Assembly (NCBI GenBank): GCA_045660865.1
Contig: JAZREP010000028.1
Span: forward strand, 1 to 64,000
Direction of reading: 5' to 3'
Source: CAZRRV01 sp045660865
GTDB lineage: Bacteria > Bacillota > Clostridia > Oscillospirales > Acutalibacteraceae
DNA: 64,000 nucleotides
In this document: one piece after another, positions 35,506 through 43,749 of the stretch
Numbering within the stretch: the first letter of the stretch is position 1
How the letters are laid out: each line of letters begins with the position of its first letter
Notes under the pieces: generated by a model
Database searches by the model: none
The model's input: the letters and a program-made list of their open reading frames with translations, nothing else
What the model was told of the DNA's origin: nothing
Translations under genes and position numbers: made by a program

Positions 35506-36463
35506 AATCGAGAATATAAATTTCAATACTTCTTCTGCCGAATTTAATACAATCGTTATAGCTTGTCATATAAAGGTCAGCTATTGCGCTGCCGTCCTTG
35601 GCAAAACCGCCTGTATCGGCTGCGATTGCATAACCGTAATGGTATTTGCCGTCAGAAGATACGATATACATTTTTGTGCCGTACGGAATTTGCTTGGGGT
35701 TTACTGCAATATAACCGGGGCGAACCTTAACGCCTGTAGCACAGGTTGTACCCTTGCAATATGCAGTTGCTTTACCTGTTAATTTATTTGTGTAATTTAC
35801 CGGTCTGCCGTTAGCATCCAACTCAATGGGAGTTGACGGTGTAAGGGTTGAAATTACATTTTTGTTTCCCGAAACCGAAACAGGCTTAGCAGAAACCTCT
35901 TTTGTACCCTCGGTCTTACCACCTACGATTTTTGTTTGGTAAGTGTATTCAACCTTATGGTCGTTAGTCATGGGTTTAGTAACAGTAGAATATGTGTAAT
36001 CTACCTTTGTAACGCTTATTTTCATATTTTCGGTAACCACGGTAGAAAGGGACGGGGTGACATAGTCATTATAGTCTACGTCAACATTATATGATTTTAA
36101 CACCTCGTCAACCGTCTCACCTGTGACTGCCTCAACAGTTTTGGTTTCTTCACCGACTGTAAGATACAGCGGAAATGCACGATTAACCTCTATTACATCT
36201 TCATTGGAGCCTGAAACAACAACCTCATCCTTTTTACCGGCAGGCATACCCGCAAGCTTTAAAATCTTGTAAGGGTCGGTTTGCACGGTTTGAATGCTGA
36301 CAACTGTATCGGCGTCCTTAATTTTAACTGTTTTTATTGAATGGCTTAGCGTTACAACTATTGAACCTGTCAGAATAAGCAAAACCAACTGGGCGGCAAA
36401 AAGTCTTTTTGCTACTGCCAATTGCTTTACCTTTCCGGCAAAAGTTTTTATTTTTGTAAGCAT
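35504..36463 (-). CDS. YabE-like DUF348/G5/3D-domain protein
   Basis: 319-residue exported wall-associated protein. A basic N-terminus and a hydrophobic helix (about 18-42) are followed by two DUF348-like segments and a G5-like stretch (KVEYTYQTKIVGGKTEGTK). The C-terminal 3D domain has KATAYCKGTTCATG, YGTKMYIVS and AADTGGF, the three aspartates of the name being partly visible. B. subtilis YabE and related 3D proteins cleave peptidoglycan. It lacks the usual long DUF348 triplet. ATG follows AAGGAGTGAATAG. The long upstream region is annotated separately. Confidence 0.85.
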   Translation of the reverse strand: MLTKIKTFAGKVKQLAVAKRLFAAQLVLLILTGSIVVTLSHSIKTVKIKDADTVVSIQTVQTDPYKILKLAGMPAGKKDEVVVSGSNEDVIEVNRAFPLYLTVGEETKTVEAVTGETVDEVLKSYNVDVDYNDYVTPSLSTVVTENMKISVTKVDYTYSTVTKPMTNDHKVEYTYQTKIVGGKTEGTKEVSAKPVSVSGNKNVISTLTPSTPIELDANGRPVNYTNKLTGKATAYCKGTTCATGVKVRPGYIAVNPKQIPYGTKMYIVSSDGKYHYGYAIAADTGGFAKDGSAIADLYMTSYNDCIKFGRRSIEIYILD

Positions 36464-36492
36464 CTATTCACTCCTTAATAGCTTTGAACAAA

Positions 36493-36551
36493 GTCAAGAC
36501 GAATTTTTCTTGACCCTAAAGCATTATATTTGCCAAATTGATTCAAGTCAA
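36493..36551 (-). promoter_or_regulatory. Promoter and leader hairpin of the YabE-like gene
   Basis: Minus-strand TTGACT (36546-36551), 17-bp spacer, TATAAT (36523-36528). The transcript leader, about 55 nt, would contain GTCAAGA and its complement TCTTGAC (36493-36514), forming a hairpin between the promoter and the ribosome binding site. Confidence 0.75.
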
Positions 36552-36803
36552 CGAATTGGACACACTTTCGATTGTGCAAAATGCACAATTTTTCGCTGTT
36601 TTAGGCTCCGCCAAAAGGTTACAAACTTGTAATATTTGCTGAAAAAGCGGTTTATTTCCAGTTTCTGTTAATTTTTCTTGTGCATTTTTCTTTGCGTTTG
36701 TGAATTTAATTCACTATTTGGGGCTATTTTAAGGCTTTTCCACTATAATTTACTCAAAAACGGCAAATTTTATACCAAAATTGGTCTTTTTTTCTAAAAG
36801 AGC
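36552..36803. other. Palindrome-rich non-coding region
   Basis: No credible gene is seen in this 250-bp AT-rich stretch. It holds three perfect short palindromes: ATTGTGCA-AAA-TGCACAAT (36571-36589), TTACAA-AC-TTGTAA (36619-36632) and GTGAATT-T-AATTCAC (36700-36714). They lie upstream of the YabE-like promoter and resemble binding sites of different dimeric regulators, but no regulator is identified. Confidence 0.5.
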
Positions 36804-36836
36804 AAAAAAAGAGCACTCCGTTTGGAGTGCTCTTTT
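36804..36836 (-). terminator. Terminator of the ffs-dnaX-ybaB-recR operon
   Basis: Minus-strand stem AAGAGCACTCC with its complement around AAAC, followed by a run of seven T, nine bases after the recR stop. Confidence 0.9.
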
Positions 36837-36844
36837 CATCTGAT

Positions 36845-37444
36845 TTACAGGGTGTTTCTGCCCTCTAAAGCACGCATAAGCGTTACTTCATCGGCATATT
36901 CTAAGTCTCCGCCGACCGGAATACCGTAGGCTAAACGAGAGACCTTTATTCCCATCGGTTTTATTATCCTTGAAAGGTAGCTCGCGGTAGCCTCACCCTC
37001 TACTGTCGGGTTGGTGGCTATTATTACCTCTTTTAATTCGGGAGAGCCAAGTCGTGACATCAGTTCTTTGATTCGCAACTGCTCAGGACCAATACCGTCA
37101 AGAGGAGAAATGGTGCCGTGAAGAATATGGTACATTCCTCTATACTCTCTGGCACGCTCAAAGGCCGCAACGTCCTGCGGTTCCTCAACCACGCAAATGG
37201 TGGTCTTATCCCTTGTGTCGTCAGAACAAATCGCACAGGTTTCACCGTCAGTCAAGTTGCAACAAACGTTACAATACTTTATTTTACGCTTAGCATCCAT
37301 AAGTGCTTCGGCAAAGCTATTAGCGTATGTTTCGGGCATAGACAATACATAAAACGCCAAACGCTGAGCAGTTTTTTTGCCTATTCCCGGTAGTTTTTCA
37401 AACTGTTCTATAAGCCGTTGTAACGGCACTACTTGATTTGCCAT
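36845..37444 (-). CDS. recR: Recombination protein RecR
   Basis: 199-residue DNA repair protein of the RecFOR pathway, normal length. The N-terminal helix-hairpin-helix (KLPGIGKKTAQRLAFYVL), the four-cysteine zinc finger (CNVCCNLTDGETCAIC, about 56-71), and the Toprim domain (CVVEEPQDVAAFE to ATNPTVEGEATASYL) are intact. It begins 3 bp after the ybaB stop. Confidence 0.96.
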   Translation of the reverse strand: MANQVVPLQRLIEQFEKLPGIGKKTAQRLAFYVLSMPETYANSFAEALMDAKRKIKYCNVCCNLTDGETCAICSDDTRDKTTICVVEEPQDVAAFERAREYRGMYHILHGTISPLDGIGPEQLRIKELMSRLGSPELKEVIIATNPTVEGEATASYLSRIIKPMGIKVSRLAYGIPVGGDLEYADEVTLMRALEGRNTL

Positions 37445-37447
37445 GGC

Positions 37448-37789
37448 TTAAAAACCGCCCGGTAAGTTTAAGCCGCCTGTAATAGCCGACATTTCCTGCT
37501 CGGCAGTCTTAATTGCGTTAGATACTGCCTCATTAACTGCAATTGTGATAAAATCTTCAAGCATCTCAATATCGTCGGGGTCAACCGCTTCGGGCTTAAT
37601 TGTTATTTTCTGCAGCTTATGTTGGCCGGTAACGGTAACTTCAACCATTCCGCCGCCTGCCGATGCGGTATATTCACGAGCGTCCAAATCCTCTTGCAAG
37701 GCAGCCATATCTTCCTGCATTTGCTGTGCCTGCTTGAGCATTTGGTTCATATTGTTGGGTTGCATATTTTGAGGTAATCTTGCTTTCAT
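37448..37789 (-). CDS. YbaB/EbfC nucleoid-associated protein
   Basis: 113-residue YbaB/EbfC protein; binds DNA as a dimer. A helical N-terminus rich in Met and Gln (MNQMLKQAQQMQEDM) precedes the conserved EYTASAGGGMVEVTVTGQHKL. The C-terminus ends with a short GGLNLPGGF tail. The ATG follows AAGGAGATTATATA. The dnaX-ybaB-recR order is conserved across bacteria. Confidence 0.95.
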   Translation of the reverse strand: MKARLPQNMQPNNMNQMLKQAQQMQEDMAALQEDLDAREYTASAGGGMVEVTVTGQHKLQKITIKPEAVDPDDIEMLEDFITIAVNEAVSNAIKTAEQEMSAITGGLNLPGGF

Positions 37790-37801
37790 TATATAATCTC
37801 C

Positions 37802-39376
37802 TTATATTTCAAAAGATTCTATTCTTTGCATTATTTCGTCTAACGGGTCTTTTGCGGTAGCATCGGTATCCTTCTTTTTATACGGGCCAAGTTTATACTG
37901 ACGGCCAAGCACCGCTTCAGCTGCCTTGCGAAGTGAATCACGATATGTTGCTTGTCTGATTAAATCATTAAACTGACTATTCGCACAGTCTATCAGCAGA
38001 AAATCGCCATCGATATAAGCAGAAGAGGAGTTCAAATAGGCTGCCAACAAAGGACTTTTAACCGAAAGCTCCTTTACAACCTGTTGCCAGTTTTCCAGTT
38101 TACCGTCGGTAGCCTTTTCGGTCTTTTCTTGTACTGGGGCAGTTTCAACCTTTACCGGCTCTTCTTGTTCCGGCGGGTTTTCTGTCTTGCTGACAGGCTT
38201 AGCACTTTCAGGCTGTGACGGAGATTTGCTCTGCTTCACCGGTGCGCCTTTTTCCAACGCAGAAAGGCGTTGTAAAATGTTTTCGGTTTCTCCCGAAAGC
38301 GTTGGAGTGCAAATCTTTATAACTGCCATTTCCAATTCACTGCGGCGGTTAATAACGTTCATACGGTTAAGAGCATCAGACAATTGGCGAATACTCATCA
38401 TAATCTGCTCTAAACTATGCTTTTCGGCAATTTGCTCCAATTTAGCAAACTGCTGTTTAGCGCAAGGCACTAACGCTGCCGAGTCGGGCACTGATTTGAT
38501 AATCATTAAATTGCGGTAAAGACCTAAAAGCTGTTCGCACAAATGCTGTATCTCTACTGCACCTTTATAAAGATTATCTATAAGCCGTAAAGCATTTGGC
38601 ACATCACCTTGCAAAATAGCTTCCGCCAATTGCAAAAGCGCATCACTGCTTGCAACCGATGTGGCGCTTTCGACAGTTTTCTCGGTAATTACGCCACCCT
38701 TTGCGGCACATAAATCTAAAGTTGAAATTGCATCACGCATACCGCCGTCCGCCATAGTGGCAATAAGCATAGCAGCATCCTTTTCAAGCTCAAGGTTTTC
38801 AAGCTCGGCAATCTTTAACAGTTGCTCAGCTATTAGTGACGGCTCAATGCGTCTAAAATCAAAACGCTGGCAACGGGAAAGAATAGTGGCGGGGAGCTTA
38901 TGCACCTCTGTTGTTGCAAGTATGAAAACAACGGTTGACGGTGGCTCTTCCAATGTTTTAAGGAGTGCATTAAAGGCTCCGACAGAGAGCATATGCACCT
39001 CGTCAATAATATAGACACGGTATTTTGATTGAGCAGGTGCATAGGTAACCTGTTCCTTCAAATTACGGATATAGTCAACACCGTTATTTGACGCCGCATC
39101 AATTTCCACTATATCAAAATTTTCTTCCTTACTAATTCTTAAACAGGAGTCACATTCCAAGCAGGCGTCACCCTTCTGCAAATTTAAGCAGTTGACCGCC
39201 TTGGCTAAAATTTTAGCACAGCTTGTCTTACCTGTTCCTCTGGAACCGGTAAAGAGATAGGCATGGGAAATCTTACCGCTTTCAAGCTGACCTTTAAGCG
39301 TTGTTACTATATGGTCTTGACCGACTACATCCGAAAAGGAAGATGGACGGTATTTGCGGTATAATGCACGGTACAT
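37802..39376 (-). CDS. dnaX: DNA polymerase III subunits gamma/tau
   Basis: 524-residue clamp-loader ATPase. It begins MYRALYRKYRPSSFSDVVGQ, then shows P-loop GSRGTGKTSCAK, zinc module (CLECDSC), DEVHMLS (Walker B), LEEPP and a C-terminal proline/glutamate-rich linker. A short DnaX-type tail follows. The ATG at 39376 has AAAGGAG eight bases upstream. The frame stays open for a further 70 codons, but that stretch is the SRP RNA, so the longer start is rejected. Confidence 0.95.
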   Translation of the reverse strand: MYRALYRKYRPSSFSDVVGQDHIVTTLKGQLESGKISHAYLFTGSRGTGKTSCAKILAKAVNCLNLQKGDACLECDSCLRISKEENFDIVEIDAASNNGVDYIRNLKEQVTYAPAQSKYRVYIIDEVHMLSVGAFNALLKTLEEPPSTVVFILATTEVHKLPATILSRCQRFDFRRIEPSLIAEQLLKIAELENLELEKDAAMLIATMADGGMRDAISTLDLCAAKGGVITEKTVESATSVASSDALLQLAEAILQGDVPNALRLIDNLYKGAVEIQHLCEQLLGLYRNLMIIKSVPDSAALVPCAKQQFAKLEQIAEKHSLEQIMMSIRQLSDALNRMNVINRRSELEMAVIKICTPTLSGETENILQRLSALEKGAPVKQSKSPSQPESAKPVSKTENPPEQEEPVKVETAPVQEKTEKATDGKLENWQQVVKELSVKSPLLAAYLNSSSAYIDGDFLLIDCANSQFNDLIRQATYRDSLRKAAEAVLGRQYKLGPYKKKDTDATAKDPLDEIMQRIESFEI

Positions 39377-39392
39377 TTTGACACTCCTTTCT

Positions 39393-39539
39393 AAAAAATA
39401 CGCCCTTTGGTGTACGAACGACCGGATTGACTGTGGCGCATAGGCAACACCGCTTAATGCTGCTCGGTTCCCCGCCTGACATGGTTCACGGGCACCCATC
39501 GCACAGGACCCAACCGTTCGCACGCCAAAGGACGCATAT
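39393..39539 (-). ncRNA. ffs: Signal recognition particle RNA (4.5S-like)
   Basis: The minus strand between its promoter and dnaX shows the SRP domain IV core: GTGAACCATGTCAGG, then CGG-GGAA-CCG (tetraloop hairpin), then AGCAGCA. The 5' and 3' ends form a 23-bp closing helix with one mismatch (ATGCGTCC... against ...GGGCGTAT), directly followed by six T that can end transcription. The RNA is about 145 nt. This is longer than the E. coli form, but I see no Alu domain like that of the about 270-nt Bacillus RNA. Exact ends are estimated. Confidence 0.92.
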
Positions 39540-39551
39540 ATAGTTTTAAAT

Positions 39552-39580
39552 ATTATACACCAATTTAATTGTTTTGGCAA
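39552..39580 (-). promoter_or_regulatory. Promoter of ffs and the dnaX operon
   Basis: Minus-strand TTGCCA (39575-39580), 17-bp spacer, TATAAT (39552-39557). The predicted +1 is just before the ffs closing helix. Confidence 0.85.
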
Positions 39581-39609
39581 CCGCAAAACGAAAGTTTTTT
39601 ATTTTTCAC

Positions 39610-39638
39610 TTGTATATATATAGTAAATTTGTTAAAAT
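39610..39638 (+). promoter_or_regulatory. Promoter of the hexapeptide-repeat protein operon
   Basis: TTGTAT (39610-39615), 17-bp spacer, TAAAAT (39633-39638). A TATAAT at 39649-39654 is too close to the ribosome binding site to serve the same gene. Confidence 0.6.
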
Positions 39639-39671
39639 AAATAATAGATATAATTTACGGAGGTAATGACT

Positions 39672-40343
39672 TTGCAACAGCTTACAACAAATGCTCTTTT
39701 ATCCTTAGAGCACACCATTGCTGCAGAGCTTTTCAAAGACAAAAAACACCCCTGGGAAGTGCTTCCCGAAATAAGCCAATTTATTAAAGAACTTGGCAAA
39801 CAGTTAGACCCTGCCCGTTATACACAGGTTAAGGAAAATGTATGGATAGCCAACAGCGCTAAGGTTATGGCAAGCGCATATATTGACGGGCCTTGTATTA
39901 TTGACGAGGATGCAGAAATCAGACATTGTGCCTTTATTCGCGGTAACGCAATTATCGGCAAAGGCTCGGTTGTAGGCAATTCAACCGAGGTTAAAAACGC
40001 CGTGATTTTTGACAGTGTGCAAATCCCTCATTACAATTATATTGGCGATTCCTGTTTGGGCTATAAATCTCATATGGGTGCAGGTTCTATAACCTCCAAT
40101 GTTAAATCGGATAAAACCTTAGTGACTATAAAATGTAACGGTGGTGTTATCCCCACCGGTCTTAAAAAATTTGGTGCGATTCTGGGCGACTATGTTGAGG
40201 TTGGTTGCGGTTCGGTATTAAATCCGGGCAGCGTAATCGGTAAAAATTCAAACATTTACCCCCTCTCTTCTGTTCGTGGTTTCGTGCCGGAAAACTCTAT
40301 TTTCAAATCGGCTGACAGTATTGTTACTAAGCAGGCACGATAA
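39672..40343 (+). CDS. Left-handed beta-helix (hexapeptide repeat) protein
   Basis: 223-residue protein with a helical N-terminal 60 residues and repeated hexapeptide-like turns (VWIANSAKVMASAYIDGPCIIDEDAEIRH onward, and VEVGCGSVLNPGSVIGKN). It is like the C-terminal half of GlmU or other nucleoside-sugar acyl/pyrophosphorylase folds, but no nucleotidyltransferase domain is attached, so activity is unknown. The ATG at 39666 is only two bases after GGAGG; the in-frame TTG at 39672, eight bases after it, is the better start. Confidence 0.8.
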   Translation: MQQLTTNALLSLEHTIAAELFKDKKHPWEVLPEISQFIKELGKQLDPARYTQVKENVWIANSAKVMASAYIDGPCIIDEDAEIRHCAFIRGNAIIGKGSVVGNSTEVKNAVIFDSVQIPHYNYIGDSCLGYKSHMGAGSITSNVKSDKTLVTIKCNGGVIPTGLKKFGAILGDYVEVGCGSVLNPGSVIGKNSNIYPLSSVRGFVPENSIFKSADSIVTKQAR

Positions 40344-40353
40344 AGGGAGAATT

Positions 40354-40890
40354 ATGGAACAGTGGGATATATTAGATAAAGACGGTAACCCAACCGGCAA
40401 GGTTATCCCCAGGCGCAACGTACGGTTGATGCGAGGGGAATACCATTTGGTTGTACACATATGGATAGTTGGTTCAGACGGGCGTGTGCTTATTCAGCGC
40501 AGGTCTGATGATAAACCGCTTATGCCGGGTGAATGGGCGGCTACCGGTGGTGCCGCTGTATCGGGTGAGGATTCTCGTACAGCCGCCAAAAGGGAGCTTT
40601 TTGAGGAGTTGGGCCTCGACATAGAGCCTGAAAACTTTTTACTTATCAAACGTATGATGCGCAAAAATTCCTTTTTGGATATTTACCTTGTCTATTGCGA
40701 TGTGGATATTAAAGACCTCCGTTTGCAAAAAGAGGAGGTTGCTTGCGCTGCTTGGGTACACCGCAACAAGCTTATGAGTATGGTACGCAAAGGCGAATAC
40801 CATAACTACGGCAAGGAATATTTCAGCACGCTTTTTGCGGGCTTCAGAAAATTTAAAAGGCGGCCCGGGAAGGAGCAAAAGCATGGCTAA
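40354..40890 (+). CDS. NUDIX hydrolase
   Basis: 178-residue NUDIX protein. The Nudix box GGAAVSGEDSRTAAKRELFEELGL matches GX5EX7REUXEEXGU exactly. The N-terminal EQWDILDKDGNPTGKVIPR resembles the YfcD/isopentenyl-diphosphate-isomerase-like subgroup. Substrate not determined. The ATG follows AGGGAGAATT 10 bp after the previous gene, and the stop overlaps the next gene by 8 bp. Confidence 0.9.
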   Translation: MEQWDILDKDGNPTGKVIPRRNVRLMRGEYHLVVHIWIVGSDGRVLIQRRSDDKPLMPGEWAATGGAAVSGEDSRTAAKRELFEELGLDIEPENFLLIKRMMRKNSFLDIYLVYCDVDIKDLRLQKEEVACAAWVHRNKLMSMVRKGEYHNYGKEYFSTLFAGFRKFKRRPGKEQKHG

Positions 40891-41821
40891 CAGATACGAA
40901 GGGGTAAAATGCCCCGTATGTAACGGATACTTATTTGAAGATGCAGACGATATTGTTGTTTGCCCCATCTGCGGTGCACCGCACCACAGAGCTTGCTATC
41001 AATCAATCGGGCATTGCGGTTTAGAGGAACTGCACGGTACCGAAAAGCAGTACGACAAAGTGCAAAGCAATAACGCTACTGCAAATAACAACACTAAAGA
41101 AACCACTTGTCCCAATTGCGGAAAAACGATAACAAGCGATATGCTTTTTTGCCCGCACTGCGGAAGAATGCGTGGCGAATCTTCAAACCAGTCAAGAGAG
41201 CAAAAAACTCCGTTCTTTGTAACCCAACTTGACCCCCTTGGCGGCATACATCCCACCACAGATATTGGTGACGGTGTGACCGCTAAACAGGCGGCAGAGT
41301 TTATGAAGGTTAACACCATAAGATATATACCGAAATTTGCTTCACGCGCTAAGGCGTCTTGGAACTGGCTGGCATTTATACTGCCATACAGCTTTTTCTT
41401 TTACCACAAAATGTATAAACACGGTATTATCATTTCTTTAATTTACCTTTCTTCCGTTATATTAGGACTTCCTATGCAGGCTGAGGTTACACAGCTTATA
41501 TCCTCAATGCCATTAAACTCCACCATGACTGATATGTTTTCGAACGCTATTCAAAGCGGATGGGAAGTTTCATCTACTTCTATGCTCCTTTACTCAATCA
41601 GCCTTGTGATTTCACTGCTGCTGCGTATTTTCTGCGGAATTTTCGCTGACGGCTTATATAAAAAGCACGTTATTAAATCGGTTAAGAAATATGGCGTGTT
41701 AGAGCCCGAACTGCGTGAACAACAATATATTAAAAAAGGATTGCCGAGCATTTATCTTTTGCTTTTTGTTACTGTTGCCTTTTATTGGCTGCCCAGCGTT
41801 TTAAATACGATATTTTTTTAG
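40883..41821 (+). CDS. RING-like/zinc-ribbon membrane protein
   Basis: 312-residue protein. The N-terminus has a prokaryotic RING-finger-like zinc module (CPVCNGYLFEDADDIVVCPICG then HHRACY and GHCG), followed by a second zinc ribbon (CPNCGKTITSDMLFCPHCG, about residues 75-93). The rest is membrane-embedded with several helices (WNWLAFILPYSFFFYHKMY). The ATG at 40883 follows AAGGAGCAAAAGC. Function unknown; the family pairs zinc modules with DUF2628-type membrane regions. Translation is coupled to the NUDIX gene. Confidence 0.8.
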   Translation: MANRYEGVKCPVCNGYLFEDADDIVVCPICGAPHHRACYQSIGHCGLEELHGTEKQYDKVQSNNATANNNTKETTCPNCGKTITSDMLFCPHCGRMRGESSNQSREQKTPFFVTQLDPLGGIHPTTDIGDGVTAKQAAEFMKVNTIRYIPKFASRAKASWNWLAFILPYSFFFYHKMYKHGIIISLIYLSSVILGLPMQAEVTQLISSMPLNSTMTDMFSNAIQSGWEVSSTSMLLYSISLVISLLLRIFCGIFADGLYKKHVIKSVKKYGVLEPELREQQYIKKGLPSIYLLLFVTVAFYWLPSVLNTIFF

Positions 41822-41833
41822 GAGGTTAAAACA

Positions 41834-42757
41834 ATGGAACCGAAAAAGATTTGCAGTGTCTGTCACACCGAGAACCGATACGATTTTACATTCTGTAAGA
41901 ATTGTGGCTCTAAATTGCAGGTTTCAGAGCAAGAGCCAACAGCTAATGATGCTCCCGTAAAGACGGATGTTCAACCGACCGAACAAACAGCAAGCCCCGA
42001 CAATCTTTCAGAATTAGAAGAGCGTGCAACCTTTATTGGTAAAAACGGTCCCGCAATAGCACAAAAGCAATTAGACAAGAAAATGCGCTTTACAAAACAC
42101 GGCTGGAATTGGGCTGTATTCCTGTTTGGCTTGTTTTTAAGTCTGCCGTTCATTTGGTTTTTCTATCGTAAAATGTACAATCAAGGCACCAAGGTTTTAA
42201 TTGCCTCTTTAGCCTTCTTTATTGCTATAAGCGGTTGTGTTGCCGGCTTTATTTCACCTATCTTTGAAGCTGTGAGTGTCGTAATTGAACCGCTTGCCGA
42301 AAATGACTACTCATCATATATGAACTACACCCCTATGGAAAACAATGAATTTATAGAAGGCTTTGAAGACGGTTTCCAAGAGGGTTACGGATATGACCTG
42401 CCTGATGAGGTTATAAATGAGATGACAGCAAAACTCACCGCTAAATTATCGCAAATGCTTATTTGCTTTTTAGGTGCCTTCTTGCTTAATATCGGTCATT
42501 TAGTTTATATTATTTTGCTTTCTGTTTATGCCGATAATATTTACAGCAATCATTGCGACAGAAAAATTAAGCGTTTAAAGAATATATCCAACTGCAACCC
42601 CATTACCCTGCATAATTTGGGTGGCACCAACACATTGGCGGGTGTACTTAGCGGTATATTCGGTTATATAGGTATTTCAATTATATCAACTTTGATTGTT
42701 TTTGCCGGTATGGCATCCTTAATCAATGCTTTTATATCTATACTGAACGCAATGTAA
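41834..42757 (+). CDS. Zinc-ribbon/DUF2628-type membrane protein
   Basis: 307-residue paralogue-like neighbour. A single zinc ribbon (CSVCHTENRYDFTFCKNCG, residues 7-25) precedes a disordered Gln/Thr-rich linker. The same core as the previous protein, WNWAVFLFGLFLSLPFIWFFYRKMY, sits where the previous one has WNWLAFILPYSFFFYHKMY. Further hydrophobic helices follow. No catalytic motif is visible. GGAGG lies before the ATG, 12 bp after the previous stop. Confidence 0.8.
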   Translation: MEPKKICSVCHTENRYDFTFCKNCGSKLQVSEQEPTANDAPVKTDVQPTEQTASPDNLSELEERATFIGKNGPAIAQKQLDKKMRFTKHGWNWAVFLFGLFLSLPFIWFFYRKMYNQGTKVLIASLAFFIAISGCVAGFISPIFEAVSVVIEPLAENDYSSYMNYTPMENNEFIEGFEDGFQEGYGYDLPDEVINEMTAKLTAKLSQMLICFLGAFLLNIGHLVYIILLSVYADNIYSNHCDRKIKRLKNISNCNPITLHNLGGTNTLAGVLSGIFGYIGISIISTLIVFAGMASLINAFISILNAM

Positions 42758-42770
42758 AAGGAGAATTATT

Positions 42771-43640
42771 ATGAAAATCAAAAAAGCAATAATTCCGGCA
42801 GCAGGTTTAGGTACACGTGTTCTTCCTGCTTCAAAAGCAATCCCGAAAGAAATGTTACCCATTGTGGACAAGCCGGCTATTCAATACATAGTTGAAGAAG
42901 CTGTTAAGGCAGGTATCACCGATATTCTTATTATCACCAACCGCGGTAAAGGCGCTATTGAGGACCATTTTGACCATTCCTTTGAGTTGGAATACACTAT
43001 GCGTGAAAAGGGCAAAACCGCTATGGCTGACGAGGTTGCCAAGGTTGCAGGTTTAGCTAATATTTATTTCATCCGCCAAAAAGAAACTGCCGGACTTGGT
43101 CACGCTGTACTCTGCGCTAAGCGCTTTGTTGGTAACGACCCCTTTGCAGTATTGTACGGTGACGATGTAATTATCGGCGAAGACCCGGCTATTGCTCAGC
43201 TCTGCCGTGCATACGAGCAACACGGCAAGGGTGTTGTAGGTATTAAAGAGGTTTCCGAAGAGGCAATTCAAAAATACAGTTCTATGAAAACTGCTCATAT
43301 CGCCGATAACCATTACTTTATTGATGATATGATTGAAAAACCGAAGCCGGAAGAAATTATGTCCTTGTTTTCTATCTTGGGCAGATGTGTGCTGCCTGCT
43401 GAAATTTTTGAAATCTTAGAGCATACTGAGCGAGGAGCCGGCGGTGAGTTGCAGCTTACCGACGCTATGAAAACTCTTGCCCGCCGTGATGGTATGATTG
43501 GTGTTGATTTCACCGGCACAAGATACGATATGGGTAATAAGCTTGGTATACTGCAAGCAAACATTGAGGTTGGTTTAAATCACCCCGAGGTTGCAGAAGG
43601 CTTAAAAGAATATATTAAAGATTTGGCAAAAACACTTTAA
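42771..43640 (+). CDS. galU: UTP-glucose-1-phosphate uridylyltransferase
   Basis: 289-residue nucleotidyltransferase making UDP-glucose for glycan and lipid synthesis. The signature IIPAAGLGTRVLPASKAIPKEMLP is at residues 6-29, with VLYGDDVIIG and TGTRYDMGNKLG further on. It lies 13 bp after the zinc-ribbon gene with AAGGAG before the ATG, and the operon ends in a terminator. Confidence 0.95.
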   Translation: MKIKKAIIPAAGLGTRVLPASKAIPKEMLPIVDKPAIQYIVEEAVKAGITDILIITNRGKGAIEDHFDHSFELEYTMREKGKTAMADEVAKVAGLANIYFIRQKETAGLGHAVLCAKRFVGNDPFAVLYGDDVIIGEDPAIAQLCRAYEQHGKGVVGIKEVSEEAIQKYSSMKTAHIADNHYFIDDMIEKPKPEEIMSLFSILGRCVLPAEIFEILEHTERGAGGELQLTDAMKTLARRDGMIGVDFTGTRYDMGNKLGILQANIEVGLNHPEVAEGLKEYIKDLAKTL

Positions 43641-43642
43641 TA

Positions 43643-43672
43643 AAAAAAGGATGGATTTTCCATCCTTTTTTT
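43643..43672 (+). terminator. Terminator after galU
   Basis: Stem AAAGGATGGA with its complement TCCATCCTTT around TTT, followed by T residues. Confidence 0.85.
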
Positions 43673-43676
43673 ATTA

Positions 43677-43705
43677 TTGAAAAACACATTTTGCAATAGT
43701 ATAAT
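43677..43705 (+). promoter_or_regulatory. Promoter of the RsgI-like lipoprotein gene
   Basis: TTGAAA (43677-43682), 17-bp spacer, TATAAT (43700-43705), 45 bp before the gene. Confidence 0.8.
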
Positions 43706-43749
43706 ATATGTAGCACTAATCTTATTATTTTTAGTCGGGAGGAATTAAA

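Noticed and set aside
36552..36803. Cyclic di-AMP (ydaO-type) riboswitch before the YabE-like gene
   Set aside because: Expected because such genes often have one, but I could not find its conserved segments, and the region lies upstream of, not downstream of, the promoter.
39377..39586. N-terminal extension of dnaX by 70 codons
   Set aside because: The stretch is the SRP RNA; the true DnaX N-terminus MYRALYRKYRP begins at 39376 with its own ribosome binding site.
39649..39654. TATAAT as -10 box for the gene at 39672
   Set aside because: A transcript starting there would begin at the ribosome binding site; the pair at 39610-39638 fits better.
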